Positions 17,176-25,685 of a stretch of 61,930 nucleotides of DNA are shown in pieces. Location of the stretch: positions 1-61,930 of the forward strand of contig JAFTQJ010000037.1 of NCBI GenBank assembly GCA_017462785.1. The letters run 5' to 3'. This DNA is from Oscillospiraceae bacterium (lineage in GTDB: Bacteria; Bacillota; Clostridia; Oscillospirales; Ruminococcaceae). The notes under the pieces were generated by a model. That model did not search any database and was not told the origin of the DNA. It worked only from the letters and a program-made list of their open reading frames with translations. Both the position numbers and the translations under genes were made by a program. Each line of letters opens with the position of its first letter. The stretch's first letter is position 1.

Positions 17176-18537
17176 TTAAGAAATAATATCGCTCTTGATC
17201 AGTGCCAGATCCATCTTGGAGGTAATGAACACCTCATAGATGCTGCGGATCGCCTGCTGGAGGTCATGCTCGGCTACGCCAACAATGACATTCAGCTCAC
17301 TGGAGCCCTGGTCGATCATCTTGACATTGATTCTTGCATGTGCCAGTGCTGCGAAGATTCTTGCAGCGGTACCGTGGGTACGACGCATGCCTCTGCCAAC
17401 GACTGCAAGCAGTGCAATGTCCTTTTCAATGGAGATGTGGTCGGGATTCACAATGCGGCGAAGCTCTTCCATCAGACGCTCCTCCTTGCCCTCAAGACTT
17501 GCACTGTCCACGATCACGCTCATGGTGTCGATACCGGACGGCATGTGCTCAAAGGAAATACCCAGCTCTGCGATCACACTCAGGACATCCAGACAGAAGC
17601 CGACCTCGCTGTTCATCATGGACTTTTCAATGTTGATTACGGAGAAGCCCTTCTTTCCGGCAATACCGGTAATGGTGCGTACCTTTGCATCATCGCTTGC
17701 ATCATCATCCGGAACGATCATGGTGCCTGCATCCTCAGGTGCATTGGTGTTGCGGATATTGATCGGGATACCAGCGGTTCTTACAGGGAAAATTGCATCC
17801 TCATGCAGAACGGTTGCACCCATGTATGCCAGCTCACGCAGCTCCTTGTAGGTGATCTCGTTGATGGTCAGCGGATTTTCCACGATTCTCGGGTCAGCCA
17901 CCAGCATACCGGAAACGTCCGTCCAGTTCTCATAAACGGAAGCACGGACTGCTCTTGCCAGCAGGGAACCGGTCACGTCGGAGCCGCCTCTGGAGAAGGT
18001 GCGTACCACACCGCTGACGGATCTGCCGTAGAAACCCGGAATTACAGCATTTTCCACGCCGCTCAGACGCTCACGGAGCTTTGCAACGGTTTCATGACGC
18101 ATCATCACACCCTCATCGCTGAACACGATCACATCTGCTGCATCCACGAAGGTGAAGCCCAGATAAGCTGCAATGATGATACCGTTGAGGAATTCGCCAC
18201 GGCTTGCAGCATACTCTCTGCCGGCAGTTGCCAGAGCCTTCTGGATCTGGGAGAACTGCTCCTCAAGGGAAACCCCCACGCCCAGATCGGCAATGATGCC
18301 GTTGTAGCGGTCCTTGATCATCTGGAAATCCTCGGAGAAATCCTGACCCTTGCTTGCCTTTTCATAGCAGGCATACAGCATGTCAGTCACCTTGATGTCT
18401 GCATCATAACGCTTGCCCGGTGCGGACGGTACAACAAATCTTCTGTCCGGATCGGCTTTTATAATTGCGGCTGCCTTCTTGATCTGGTTTGCATCTGCAA
18501 GGCTGCTGCCGCCGAATTTTACTACTTTAACTCCCAT
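17176..18537 (-). CDS. lysC: Aspartate kinase
   Basis: It phosphorylates aspartate, the first step toward lysine, threonine and methionine. The 453-residue product has VVKFGGSSLAD at the N-terminus, SRGEFLNGIIIAAYL and TFSRGGSDVTGSLLA in the kinase domain, and two C-terminal ACT-type regulatory segments (FSVINIEKSMMNSEVGF and LLAVVGRGMRRTHG). The ATG at 18537 follows AAAGGAT. It is monocistronic with its own promoter and terminator. The leader is only some 40 nt, so no lysine riboswitch is present. Paralogue assignment to lysC is by habit; other aspartate kinases may exist in the genome. Confidence 0.93.
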   Translation of the reverse strand: MGVKVVKFGGSSLADANQIKKAAAIIKADPDRRFVVPSAPGKRYDADIKVTDMLYACYEKASKGQDFSEDFQMIKDRYNGIIADLGVGVSLEEQFSQIQKALATAGREYAASRGEFLNGIIIAAYLGFTFVDAADVIVFSDEGVMMRHETVAKLRERLSGVENAVIPGFYGRSVSGVVRTFSRGGSDVTGSLLARAVRASVYENWTDVSGMLVADPRIVENPLTINEITYKELRELAYMGATVLHEDAIFPVRTAGIPINIRNTNAPEDAGTMIVPDDDASDDAKVRTITGIAGKKGFSVINIEKSMMNSEVGFCLDVLSVIAELGISFEHMPSGIDTMSVIVDSASLEGKEERLMEELRRIVNPDHISIEKDIALLAVVGRGMRRTHGTAARIFAALAHARINVKMIDQGSSELNVIVGVAEHDLQQAIRSIYEVFITSKMDLALIKSDIIS

Positions 18538-18585
18538 TGCTCTGTATCCTTTCATTCCAAAAATAACTGCATTTCGCTAATACTT

Positions 18586-18614
18586 ATTATATTCGATTTT
18601 CAGAAAAAAAGCAA
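18586..18614 (-). promoter_or_regulatory. Promoter of aspartate kinase
   Basis: TTGCTT (18609-18614), 17 nt, TATAAT (18586-18591) on the minus strand. Confidence 0.7.
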
Positions 18615-18697
18615 TTGGGAATGAATACAAATTTCATTTGCGAAAGGATGCTTTTTTGGTGAATACGACTGTATTTGAGGGGCGTACATTTTAGGTC

Positions 18698-18763
18698 GTG
18701 TTGACACTCAGCCTAACAACGCATCTTTTCGGCAAAATCTGCGTATTATTTTAGTGTCAGCAC
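18698..18763. mobile_element. MITE-like element, internally deleted copy E1
   Basis: A 66-bp element with imperfect terminal inverted repeats GTGTTGACACT and AGTGTCAGCAC. About 45 bases (CAACGCATCTTTTCGGC, then AAAATCTGCG and ATTATTTTAGTGTCA) match, in reverse orientation, both ends of the longer element at 61796-61930. The middle is missing and the join falls at a shared AAAAT. The remainder of the 18538-18857 gap holds the lysC promoter and nothing else recognisable. Confidence 0.7.
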
Positions 18764-18857
18764 TCCTTAGATCACTGTCCGAGGTGGCATATCCGGACGG
18801 ATCGGGGCGGATTCCGCAGGTCGGATGACCGATCCATCAGCCGATTCATTCCATGCT

Positions 18858-20783
18858 TTAAGGCTCAAGAAGCATTTTCTTCAGCCAGACCAGATCAAAA
18901 CCATCCAGTCTGCCGTCCTTGCAAAGCTCCGCATTTTCTGCCTGTACGGGCGTAAGCTTTGTCTTGCCGAGGAGGTATTTCTGGAGCAGTACAACATCAG
19001 CGACATTCACCGCACCATCTGCATTCGCATCACCTGCAAGCGGTTCGGGCGTAGTGAACGGGATCTCAGAATAGCTGCTTGTTTCGCTTGAATAGCACCA
19101 CAGACTGCCGTCCGTGCGGAGGAAGTAGGCATACACGGTTTCGCCGTATCCTGCATAATCATTGTCCACAAACTGTGCCACATCGGTAATGCCCGTCCTG
19201 ACACCACGGCAGTCAATGGTCAGCACATTGTCCAGCGACAGATGGTAGTCATGCCCGATGGACGGGTCATGCATCATCTTGCCGTCCTCGGTGTACCAGA
19301 CTGAGAAATTCGCCGCATCCAGATAGTGCATTACCTTCTCTTCTTCTGGCTGGATCTCGCACAGCGTTACTTCCTTGTGCGTACTCGGCAGCATTGCTCT
19401 GCCGTCCGTGGTGATGTAGAGGATGGATGCAATGGGATATTCCTCGTAGCTGTAAATGCCCACACATTCCACATTTTCCGCAATCTGTGCAGCCACCGGT
19501 GCTGCATCCTTTTCACGGGTGATCTCCCAGAGGATGTGGTTCTTGTCCACAAAATACCCTCCCTGTGCGGAAATCACATCGGTAATGCCCATCGGGAACA
19601 CCTCCCAGCGGTAGCCGCCGCCCTCCTGCGGCATGTACGCCTTGAACATGACCTCGCCCTCATCACTGAAAAAGCACTGTCCCACCTTGGAATTATACGA
19701 GCCAAAGCCAGAATAGAGATAGTCCGCATAGAATTCACCGTTTTCCTCACGGATCTCGTAGAGGTCGCCATTAGCGGCAATGCAGCTCCCGTTCTGTGCA
19801 TAGACAAATTCCTGATCGCACTGCAAAGGCTTACCATCGACCGTGATGGAACCGTCCCGATACAGAACAATGTCACGGTGAGAGTTTTTTCCGGTTTCAT
19901 CATAGATGTACGCATAGTGGAAGGACTCCACATTTTCTGCCTCCAGCTGCAATGCACCGTCATTCAGGGAATACATGGTGCCGTCCTTCAGCAGTGCCGT
20001 GCCGATGCCGCCGCCGTGGTGGATGGCATCGAGGATCTGCGGAGCTTCCGCAGCAGTTTCATGCAGCGGGATGGATTCGGGCGTGAAGTCCTCCACGGTG
20101 ATCTTGCCTGTGAATTCCTCCCTGCCATAAATGGACAGCGTGAATGTGGTTTCCCCGACCTCCTTGCCGTAGAAAATGCTGTTGGAGGACGGTGACTGCA
20201 CTGTGCCGTAGGTATCCAGACAGGCAATGTCGGTATCACCGATCGTCAGCATGAGGTCGTTCGTGCTGAACAATCCCTCCGGAAATACGCCGCCCTTTGC
20301 AGCAAAGCCTTTCTGCACAGTGACATCCTCCACACGCATGATGGAGAGCAGCTCCGAATCGGAAAACGGCGTGCATTCCTGCATCCGGCAGTAGTTCAGC
20401 TCCATCTCACGCAGAAAGTCAATGGAACTGAGCGTTATATTGTACATCTGAATCGAATCGATCTGCGGCACTTGCAGAAGTGACTGTGCGGCAGAATCGC
20501 TGAGTGTGCCCTCCTCCAGTATGAGCGAGGTGAGCGACTCCATCCCAGCCATCCAGCTCAGGTCATCAAAGCCGCATGGATTCATCCGCAGGCTCAGTAC
20601 GCTGCGGAATTCCTCTTCCGTGACTACGCCGTCCTCATTGTCATCACAGCCATAGGAATCCAGCAGTAATGCATAAACAGCCTCGTCCACATCCACAGGA
20701 ACAGCAGTTTCAGCGGATGCCGGAAATGCGGTCAGCCCTGTGAGCAGTGCGAGTACGGAAATGAGTGCAGTCATTTTCTTCAT
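18858..20783 (-). CDS. Secreted dockerin protein with RCC1-like repeats
   Basis: A 641-residue exported protein with signal peptide MKKMTALISVLALLTG and an ASA cleavage region. After it comes an EF-hand-like segment (DDNEDGVVTEEEF), a leucine-rich-like stretch (residues 65-160), an Ig-like part near 175-235, and beta-rich repeats with TDGSLWCYS-type motifs that resemble RCC1 blades. The C-terminus is a type I dockerin: GDANADGAVNVADVVLLQKY, then CKDGRLDGFDLVWLKKMLL. It should attach to a cohesin, probably in a cellulosome or surface complex. No catalytic domain is recognised. GGAGGGG precedes the ATG. Confidence 0.8.
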   Translation of the reverse strand: MKKMTALISVLALLTGLTAFPASAETAVPVDVDEAVYALLLDSYGCDDNEDGVVTEEEFRSVLSLRMNPCGFDDLSWMAGMESLTSLILEEGTLSDSAAQSLLQVPQIDSIQMYNITLSSIDFLREMELNYCRMQECTPFSDSELLSIMRVEDVTVQKGFAAKGGVFPEGLFSTNDLMLTIGDTDIACLDTYGTVQSPSSNSIFYGKEVGETTFTLSIYGREEFTGKITVEDFTPESIPLHETAAEAPQILDAIHHGGGIGTALLKDGTMYSLNDGALQLEAENVESFHYAYIYDETGKNSHRDIVLYRDGSITVDGKPLQCDQEFVYAQNGSCIAANGDLYEIREENGEFYADYLYSGFGSYNSKVGQCFFSDEGEVMFKAYMPQEGGGYRWEVFPMGITDVISAQGGYFVDKNHILWEITREKDAAPVAAQIAENVECVGIYSYEEYPIASILYITTDGRAMLPSTHKEVTLCEIQPEEEKVMHYLDAANFSVWYTEDGKMMHDPSIGHDYHLSLDNVLTIDCRGVRTGITDVAQFVDNDYAGYGETVYAYFLRTDGSLWCYSSETSSYSEIPFTTPEPLAGDANADGAVNVADVVLLQKYLLGKTKLTPVQAENAELCKDGRLDGFDLVWLKKMLLEP

Positions 20784-20812
20784 AGTATTCCCCTCCGGTT
20801 TTGTTTTGCTTT

Positions 20813-20841
20813 ATTATAGCACAATCCTAAAGCGATGTCAA
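20813..20841 (-). promoter_or_regulatory. Promoter of the dockerin/RCC1-like gene
   Basis: TTGACA (20836-20841), 17 nt, TATAAT (20813-20818) on the minus strand, both perfect. Confidence 0.85.
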
Positions 20842-20855
20842 GATTTGGAGAGAAT

Positions 20856-20895
20856 CTGGGGTTAATTGCTCCGAAAAGAGAGCAATTAACCCCAG
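20856..20895. repeat. 16-bp perfect hairpin flanking repeat copy B
   Basis: CTGGGGTTAATTGCTC and its exact complement enclose CGAAAAGA. One arm plus loop (GGGGTTAATTGCTCCCGAAAAGA) is repeated at about 21061-21083 beyond the repeat. Confidence 0.75.
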
Positions 20896-21058
20896 CAGCT
20901 TGTCAAAAAAGTCTTTTTTCTGGGGTAGCACCCCAAAGATTGCCCCCACCCCAACCCCTCCCCCAGAGGGGGAGGGGCTATATTACGAGGGTACTGCGTA
21001 CCCTCAACCCGCCAAAGGACTTCGTCCTTTGAACCTAATAAGGTTTTTCGACAGACTG
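20896..21058. repeat. Hairpin-array repeat, copy B
   Basis: A 163-bp non-coding element with imperfect terminal inverted repeats CAGCTTGTCAAAAAAG and CTTTTTCGACAGACTG-like. It holds three tandem hairpins: CCCCTCCCCC/GGGGGAGGGG, GAGGGTAC/GTACCCTC and CAAAGGAC/GTCCTTTG. About 85-90% identical to copy C (25471-25632), in the same orientation. Confidence 0.8.
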
Positions 21059-21118
21059 ATGGGGTTAATTGCTCCCGAAAAGATGCATACGAGCTTTTCA
21101 TGTGAACAGGCTCCGGTA

Positions 21119-23305
21119 TCAGGTCAGCATTTTCCGGTATTGATTGGGCGTGTAGCCTGCGGAACTTACAAACTTTCTCATAAAGTACTTGCTGTCAGAA
21201 TAGCCGCATGCCTCCGCTATGCTGACAACCCTCATTTCCGTGCAGCAGAGCAGTGATTTGGCAAGTGTCAGGCGGCTGTTGATGCAGTCCTGATGAAAGC
21301 TGATCCCGAAGCATTCACGGTATTTTGCATTCAGATAATTCACACTGACCATGCACTGTTTTGCATAGTCCTCAATTCTATGCTCCGTCAGCGGATCACT
21401 GTATATGAGATTCCTGATCGCAAGGAGCTTGGCATAATGGGAAAGCAGGCGGAGGCGTGATGCCTGTTTCAAACGGGATTCCGCTTCCTTGGTGAACTGC
21501 CGCAGGATCTCGTCAACGGTCGCTGTCATCCGTACCTCTCCCTCAATGACATGGAGTGCGTCCATGCCGTAGTAGGAGAGGAAAATTTTATCGGAGAGCA
21601 GAATGCTCCGCAGTGCATCCGCAAGATGTGCGGCGGATGCACCGGTCTGATGTCCGAACAGAATGAATTCATTGCTGCCGACCCGTCCGCACATGGCACG
21701 TCCGATGCTGAAGCTGCGGATCGCTTCCGCCGCTGCTTTCAATACTGTAATATGCTCCCGGATCTCCTCCTTGGAGATCAGCTGTTCCTCTTCGCAGCTG
21801 ATGCGGATATAAACCGCCGGAAATGTTGTTTCCGGAGGATAATGCGTCTGCACAGTCCGAAAAGCCCTGTCCAGACCATTGGTATTGTACATTCCCGTCA
21901 TAGTGTCAGTATCCTCTGCAAGATCCTGACACTGTGTCAGATACCGCACGTCATTTTTGATCCGCAGGAATTCCAGCGAATTTGCCGCCGTTTTGATCCA
22001 GTTCCGGTAGATCGCATCGTAGGTATCCGGACGATCGTACCGCAGTACAACATGTCCGAACAGCCTTGTCTGGAAAAACAGCGGACTGAAATAATAGACA
22101 CCCGGCTCGGAATTTCTGCTGATAATGGCAGAAAGGCTGTGTGCTGAAACGTAAAATGGTTTCTGATCCATCCACGGCAGCACGTTCCGGCAGTACAGAA
22201 CGTCACTGGTGTTGTTTTCACTCTTTCGGTACCAGTCATCGTACAGGCAGAGTGTAATGTCCTGCACATAGCGGATCAGATACTGATGTTCGCCCAATAC
22301 GCTGATAAACTCGTCGAGGGATGTGCATTCGGTGAGCTGCTGCTCAAGCCGTGAATTCAGGTTCCAGCTGTCATACATTTTTTCGCTTCTGGCAAATTTC
22401 AGCTCCTCATGATAAAAGGTTTTTGAGGGAGAACAGCCGCAGCTCAGACCGTAGCAGACGGATCCGGCGGGCGGTTCAAAGGGCAGCTCCGGTTCACCAT
22501 TCAGCTTCCGCAGGAGGATCTCAACCGATGCCTTTCCGAGTGCCCTGCGGTTTCTCTGGTAGGTCGTGAGCAGCGGATAGTGCAGATGCCGTTCCGGAAT
22601 CGCCTCATAACCGACCACCGCAAGCCTGCCGAGGATATTGACCCGATGCTCCTCAAAGGTATCGAGCAGACCGAATGCCATGTAATCATTTGCACAGACG
22701 ACCGCCTCCGGCATCTCCCGTTCACCGTTCAGATACGCTTCTGCAAGGGCAGCTCCCGAGGTTGTCCAGAAATCTCCGTACCTGACACGGCTCTCGTCAT
22801 ACGGTATCCCATGCTTTTCGAGGGAGCGACGGTAGCCCTGCACTCTGTCCCGTGAGATTTGCAGGAAATTGTAGCCGCTGAGCATATCAATTTTTGTATA
22901 GCCATGCTCATCGATCAGATGGTCTGTGATGGCTTCAATGTCGTTCATGTCACTGGTGCTGATGATCGGGAACTGCTTGGGTTCCCAAAAGGTGGAGAAA
23001 CCTGTCACGATGACGGGGATCTCCTTCTGCATCAGGGCTTCCCGCAGCCTTTCACGCAGCTCATCACTGACAATGGACTCTGAGAGCAGGATCAGTGCAT
23101 CAAAATCCTCCGACTGTATCAGGTCATAGATCTGTATTTCTCCTGTGGGATCCGGCGGATTGGGATTGAACAGGTTGGAAATCACCGCAACATCGACATT
23201 ATGCTGCATTGCTTCCTCAATGATCCCCTCTAAGATCTTACGCTGCTCGATACTGTTGACTTCCGCACCGACCACGCCGATGATCCTTCTGAGTTTCTTC
23301 TTCAT
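21119..23305 (-). CDS. AraC-family regulator with sugar-binding-like and degenerate GGDEF domains
   Basis: A 728-residue cytoplasmic regulator. Residues 1-270 resemble the LacI/GalR-type periplasmic-binding-like sensor (IIGVVGAEVNSIEQ, VVCANDYMAFGLLD, TYQRNRRALGKASVEILL). A middle region follows, then a GGDEF-like domain (DTMTGMYNTNGLDRAF ... GRVGSNEFILFG) in which the signature is degenerate and the metal residues are missing, so it probably does not make c-di-GMP. The C-terminal 100 residues are an AraC HTH (IEDYAKQCMVSVNYL ... ACGYSDSKYFMRKF). The ATG at 23305 is preceded by GAGGCGGTG. It is last in an operon with the kinase and response regulator. Confidence 0.85.
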   Translation of the reverse strand: MKKKLRRIIGVVGAEVNSIEQRKILEGIIEEAMQHNVDVAVISNLFNPNPPDPTGEIQIYDLIQSEDFDALILLSESIVSDELRERLREALMQKEIPVIVTGFSTFWEPKQFPIISTSDMNDIEAITDHLIDEHGYTKIDMLSGYNFLQISRDRVQGYRRSLEKHGIPYDESRVRYGDFWTTSGAALAEAYLNGEREMPEAVVCANDYMAFGLLDTFEEHRVNILGRLAVVGYEAIPERHLHYPLLTTYQRNRRALGKASVEILLRKLNGEPELPFEPPAGSVCYGLSCGCSPSKTFYHEELKFARSEKMYDSWNLNSRLEQQLTECTSLDEFISVLGEHQYLIRYVQDITLCLYDDWYRKSENNTSDVLYCRNVLPWMDQKPFYVSAHSLSAIISRNSEPGVYYFSPLFFQTRLFGHVVLRYDRPDTYDAIYRNWIKTAANSLEFLRIKNDVRYLTQCQDLAEDTDTMTGMYNTNGLDRAFRTVQTHYPPETTFPAVYIRISCEEEQLISKEEIREHITVLKAAAEAIRSFSIGRAMCGRVGSNEFILFGHQTGASAAHLADALRSILLSDKIFLSYYGMDALHVIEGEVRMTATVDEILRQFTKEAESRLKQASRLRLLSHYAKLLAIRNLIYSDPLTEHRIEDYAKQCMVSVNYLNAKYRECFGISFHQDCINSRLTLAKSLLCCTEMRVVSIAEACGYSDSKYFMRKFVSSAGYTPNQYRKMLT

Positions 23306-23339
23306 GCAGTTCACCGCCTCTTTCATGATAGATGTTTTG

Positions 23340-24611
23340 TCAGATCCCGACCGTCAGTGAAAAGACCTTTTCCTTGGCACTGAAATGATAGTACGCATCA
23401 TGATTCCTGCAAAATGCCACAATGGACTGCACACCGTAGCCGTGCCCTTCCCTGCTGGTCGTGGGGATGCCGTTTTCATCCAGCGTGACACTTCCGCTGT
23501 AATAATTGCTGATCTTGAACATGAAATCCGGTTCCTGCCGGACTTTGATCCGCATTTTCCGCTGCGGCGGTTCCAGTGTTCCGCAGGCATGGATGGCGTT
23601 TTCCATTGCATTGGCGAACACTACCGCAAGCTCCGATTCCGGAACGGAAAAGGTGTCCGGAAAATCCAGCTCCGTTATGACGGTGATGCCCTTTTGCTCG
23701 GCTTTATGGATGTAGGAGGAGAGCACCGCATCCATGACCGCATTTTTGCAGTACTTGCGGACTGTGGTGTTCTGCAGTCCCTCGCTGTAATCCTCCGCCA
23801 GCTCGTGCAGCTCGTCGTAGCGTCCTTTTTCGATCAGTCCGGCGATCGTCTGCATTTTATGCCGATAGTTGTGACGCTCCATCCGGAATCTCCGGTCAGC
23901 TTCCATATATTCCTCTATGCGGTCCTTGACGCTGTTCATCTGTACCGCCATCAGCGTTTCCTGCTCACGCAGCTCGTGGATCCGGATCTCCTGATTGAGC
24001 GTACTCAGAATATGAAAATAGCCGAGCGGGATCAGGATGAAAAAGAGAATAAGTGCCGGCATACATTCCGGACGCTCCTCGATCGGCACCGGATAGCTCA
24101 TCATCAGTGACATTGTGACATTGAAAATGACAGCGATCACTGTAAAAAGCAGCCAGCCCCTTGTGGTTCTCTGCTGAATGTAAATATAGGGCTTCCGGAC
24201 TCTATGGTAGACAAGATACGTCATCAGCGGCAGAAGGGTACACCTTGATACGAACATGAAAACATATTCTCCCGGTATATACGCCTCCAGAATTTTGGTG
24301 ACATTGATGACCTCAAACACAAAAGAATCGACAATACAGTTTGTAAAAATATACCGGCAGTCCCTGTTTTTGGCAAGAAAGAAGAGAACGATATGCGTGG
24401 GAAGCGGATAGATGAACGGCAGGAGCGACATATAAGTCTGCGTGCCCGTTTTCATGAAAAGCATCTGGTTGGCAATTGCAATCGGAATCAGAACACTAAG
24501 GGCAACGGTCAGTGTGACCCGCTTGGAATAGCGTGGAACGAACAGGAAGAGGATCATCATCAGCCGGCAGGCAATTGCCGTTGCAATGGAAATATCACGA
24601 AGCAGTATCAT
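23340..24611 (-). CDS. GHKL sensor histidine kinase (AgrC-like)
   Basis: A 423-residue membrane kinase: six or seven hydrophobic helices in residues 1-205, a coiled-coil linker, a DHp-like segment RHNYRHKMQTIAGL, then a GHKL ATPase with N-box NAMENAIHAC and G-box GHGYGVQSI. This architecture is that of AgrC/VirS-type sensors that often detect peptides. Its ATG overlaps the response regulator stop (ATGA), and GGGGAGGAG precedes it. No agrB or peptide precursor gene is seen nearby. Confidence 0.9.
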   Translation of the reverse strand: MILLRDISIATAIACRLMMILFLFVPRYSKRVTLTVALSVLIPIAIANQMLFMKTGTQTYMSLLPFIYPLPTHIVLFFLAKNRDCRYIFTNCIVDSFVFEVINVTKILEAYIPGEYVFMFVSRCTLLPLMTYLVYHRVRKPYIYIQQRTTRGWLLFTVIAVIFNVTMSLMMSYPVPIEERPECMPALILFFILIPLGYFHILSTLNQEIRIHELREQETLMAVQMNSVKDRIEEYMEADRRFRMERHNYRHKMQTIAGLIEKGRYDELHELAEDYSEGLQNTTVRKYCKNAVMDAVLSSYIHKAEQKGITVITELDFPDTFSVPESELAVVFANAMENAIHACGTLEPPQRKMRIKVRQEPDFMFKISNYYSGSVTLDENGIPTTSREGHGYGVQSIVAFCRNHDAYYHFSAKEKVFSLTVGI

Positions 24612-25351
24612 AACTTCTCCTCCCCGTCATCGAGCCAGTAATCATACCATTTTTTCCGGATGTCCGTGAGGAGCTTACCGGAAAGGAAAAGCGTGGTGCC
24701 GTCACGGAACCGGAGTTCATCAGTTTTGGCAGCAGCAATGTGAAGGAGATTCACGATCAGACTTGCACCGCACCGCACAAAGCAGTCATCACAGCTCAGT
24801 TCCTGCACCGCATCCGCAAAGGAAATGCGGATAGTGGTACTCTGCACGCACTTTCCGCTGACGAGATAATAGCTGATCTTGTTTCTTTGCAGCTCTGCAT
24901 ACATGATGCTTTCGATCGGCAGCCGGATCCTTCCGTCCGAGGTTTTGACGATGATGCTTTTTTCTTTCCGGCAGCTTGCGGCACTGACAGCAGTATCAAG
25001 AACGGGGAAGAGCTTTTCCTTTGTGACCGGCTTGATGATGTACTGAAGCGGCTGTGCCTGAAAGGATTCGATGGCATATTCCGCACTGGATGTCAGGTAG
25101 ATGATCTTGCCGTCATAACCGTTCTCACGCAGCAGAACGCCCAGTTTCACGCCGTTTGTATCCGGCATGATGATGTCGAGGATGTAAATATCAAAACCGC
25201 CGGTCTTTCTGGCTGCGTCCATCAGATCGTCGGCGTGTTCATAGGAAAAAATGGTGATCTCTGCATCGGGATGCTCCGCTGCATAATGCTGCAGCAGTTC
25301 TGAAGCAGTATCACGGCAGAGCTGGTTGTCATCACAGACTGCAATTTTCAT
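24608..25351 (-). CDS. LytTR-family response regulator
   Basis: A 247-residue regulator with a receiver domain (KIAVCDDN start, phospho-acceptor in YILDIIMPDTNG, conserved TSS and K in YIIKPVTKEKL) and a C-terminal LytTR DNA-binding domain (IVKTSDGRIRLPIESIMYAE). It is the partner of the overlapping kinase gene. The start at 25351 is set by AAAGGGGG; longer starts run through the promoter. Confidence 0.92.
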   Translation of the reverse strand: MKIAVCDDNQLCRDTASELLQHYAAEHPDAEITIFSYEHADDLMDAARKTGGFDIYILDIIMPDTNGVKLGVLLRENGYDGKIIYLTSSAEYAIESFQAQPLQYIIKPVTKEKLFPVLDTAVSAASCRKEKSIIVKTSDGRIRLPIESIMYAELQRNKISYYLVSGKCVQSTTIRISFADAVQELSCDDCFVRCGASLIVNLLHIAAAKTDELRFRDGTTLFLSGKLLTDIRKKWYDYWLDDGEEKL

Positions 25352-25372
25352 GATCAAGCCCCCTTTTCTCAA

Positions 25373-25401
25373 ATGATACCACATTTTTGAAGATATGTCA
25401 A
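25373..25401 (-). promoter_or_regulatory. Promoter of the two-component/AraC operon
   Basis: TTGACA (25396-25401), 17 nt, TATCAT (25373-25378) on the minus strand. The start point would be about 15 nt above the ATG. Confidence 0.75.
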
Positions 25402-25408
25402 GAAAAGG

Positions 25409-25432
25409 CGGCACCTCAAAAACAAGGTGCCG
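25409..25432. terminator. Hairpin upstream of repeat copy C
   Basis: CGGCACCT and AGGTGCCG around an A-rich loop. It lies just before a second, stronger hairpin at 25435-25468. Confidence 0.5.
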
Positions 25433-25434
25433 AA

Positions 25435-25468
25435 AACGCCGCACGATTCAAATCAATCGTGCGGCGTT
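25435..25468. repeat. Hairpin left of repeat copy C, copy 1
   Basis: AACGCCGCACGATT and AATCGTGCGGCGTT form a 14-bp stem. The whole hairpin recurs at 25634-25667 with one base changed. Confidence 0.8.
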
Positions 25469-25470
25469 CC

Positions 25471-25632
25471 TGCTTGTCAAAAAAGTCTTTTTTCTTGGGT
25501 CAGCACACCAAAGCTCCCCCCACCCCAACCCCTCCCCCAAAGGGGGAGGGGCTATATTGCGAGGGTACTGCGTACCCTCAACCCGCCAAAGGACTTCGTC
25601 CTTTGAACCTGACAAGGTTTTTCGACAGACTG
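25471..25632. repeat. Hairpin-array repeat, copy C
   Basis: A 162-bp element closely matching copy B in sequence and in its three internal hairpins. Its ends are TGCTTGTCAAAAAAG and TTTTTCGACAGACTG. It is flanked on both sides by the same 34-bp hairpin. Confidence 0.8.
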
Positions 25633-25633
25633 A

Positions 25634-25667
25634 AACGCCGCACAATTCAAATCAATCGTGCGGCGTT
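25634..25667. repeat. Hairpin right of repeat copy C, copy 2
   Basis: AACGCCGCACAATT and AATCGTGCGGCGTT; one mismatch in the stem compared with copy 1. It probably ends the transcript of the lipoprotein gene that stops at 25686. Confidence 0.75.
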
Positions 25668-25685
25668 CCTTTATTGTGGCATGTC

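Noticed and set aside
18538-18697. Possible lysine riboswitch before aspartate kinase
   Set aside because: The predicted promoter leaves only about 40 nt of leader and no L-box motifs are present.
23340-25351. agr-type quorum-sensing locus
   Set aside because: The kinase and regulator fit, but no agrB-like membrane peptidase or short peptide precursor is found in the adjacent gaps.
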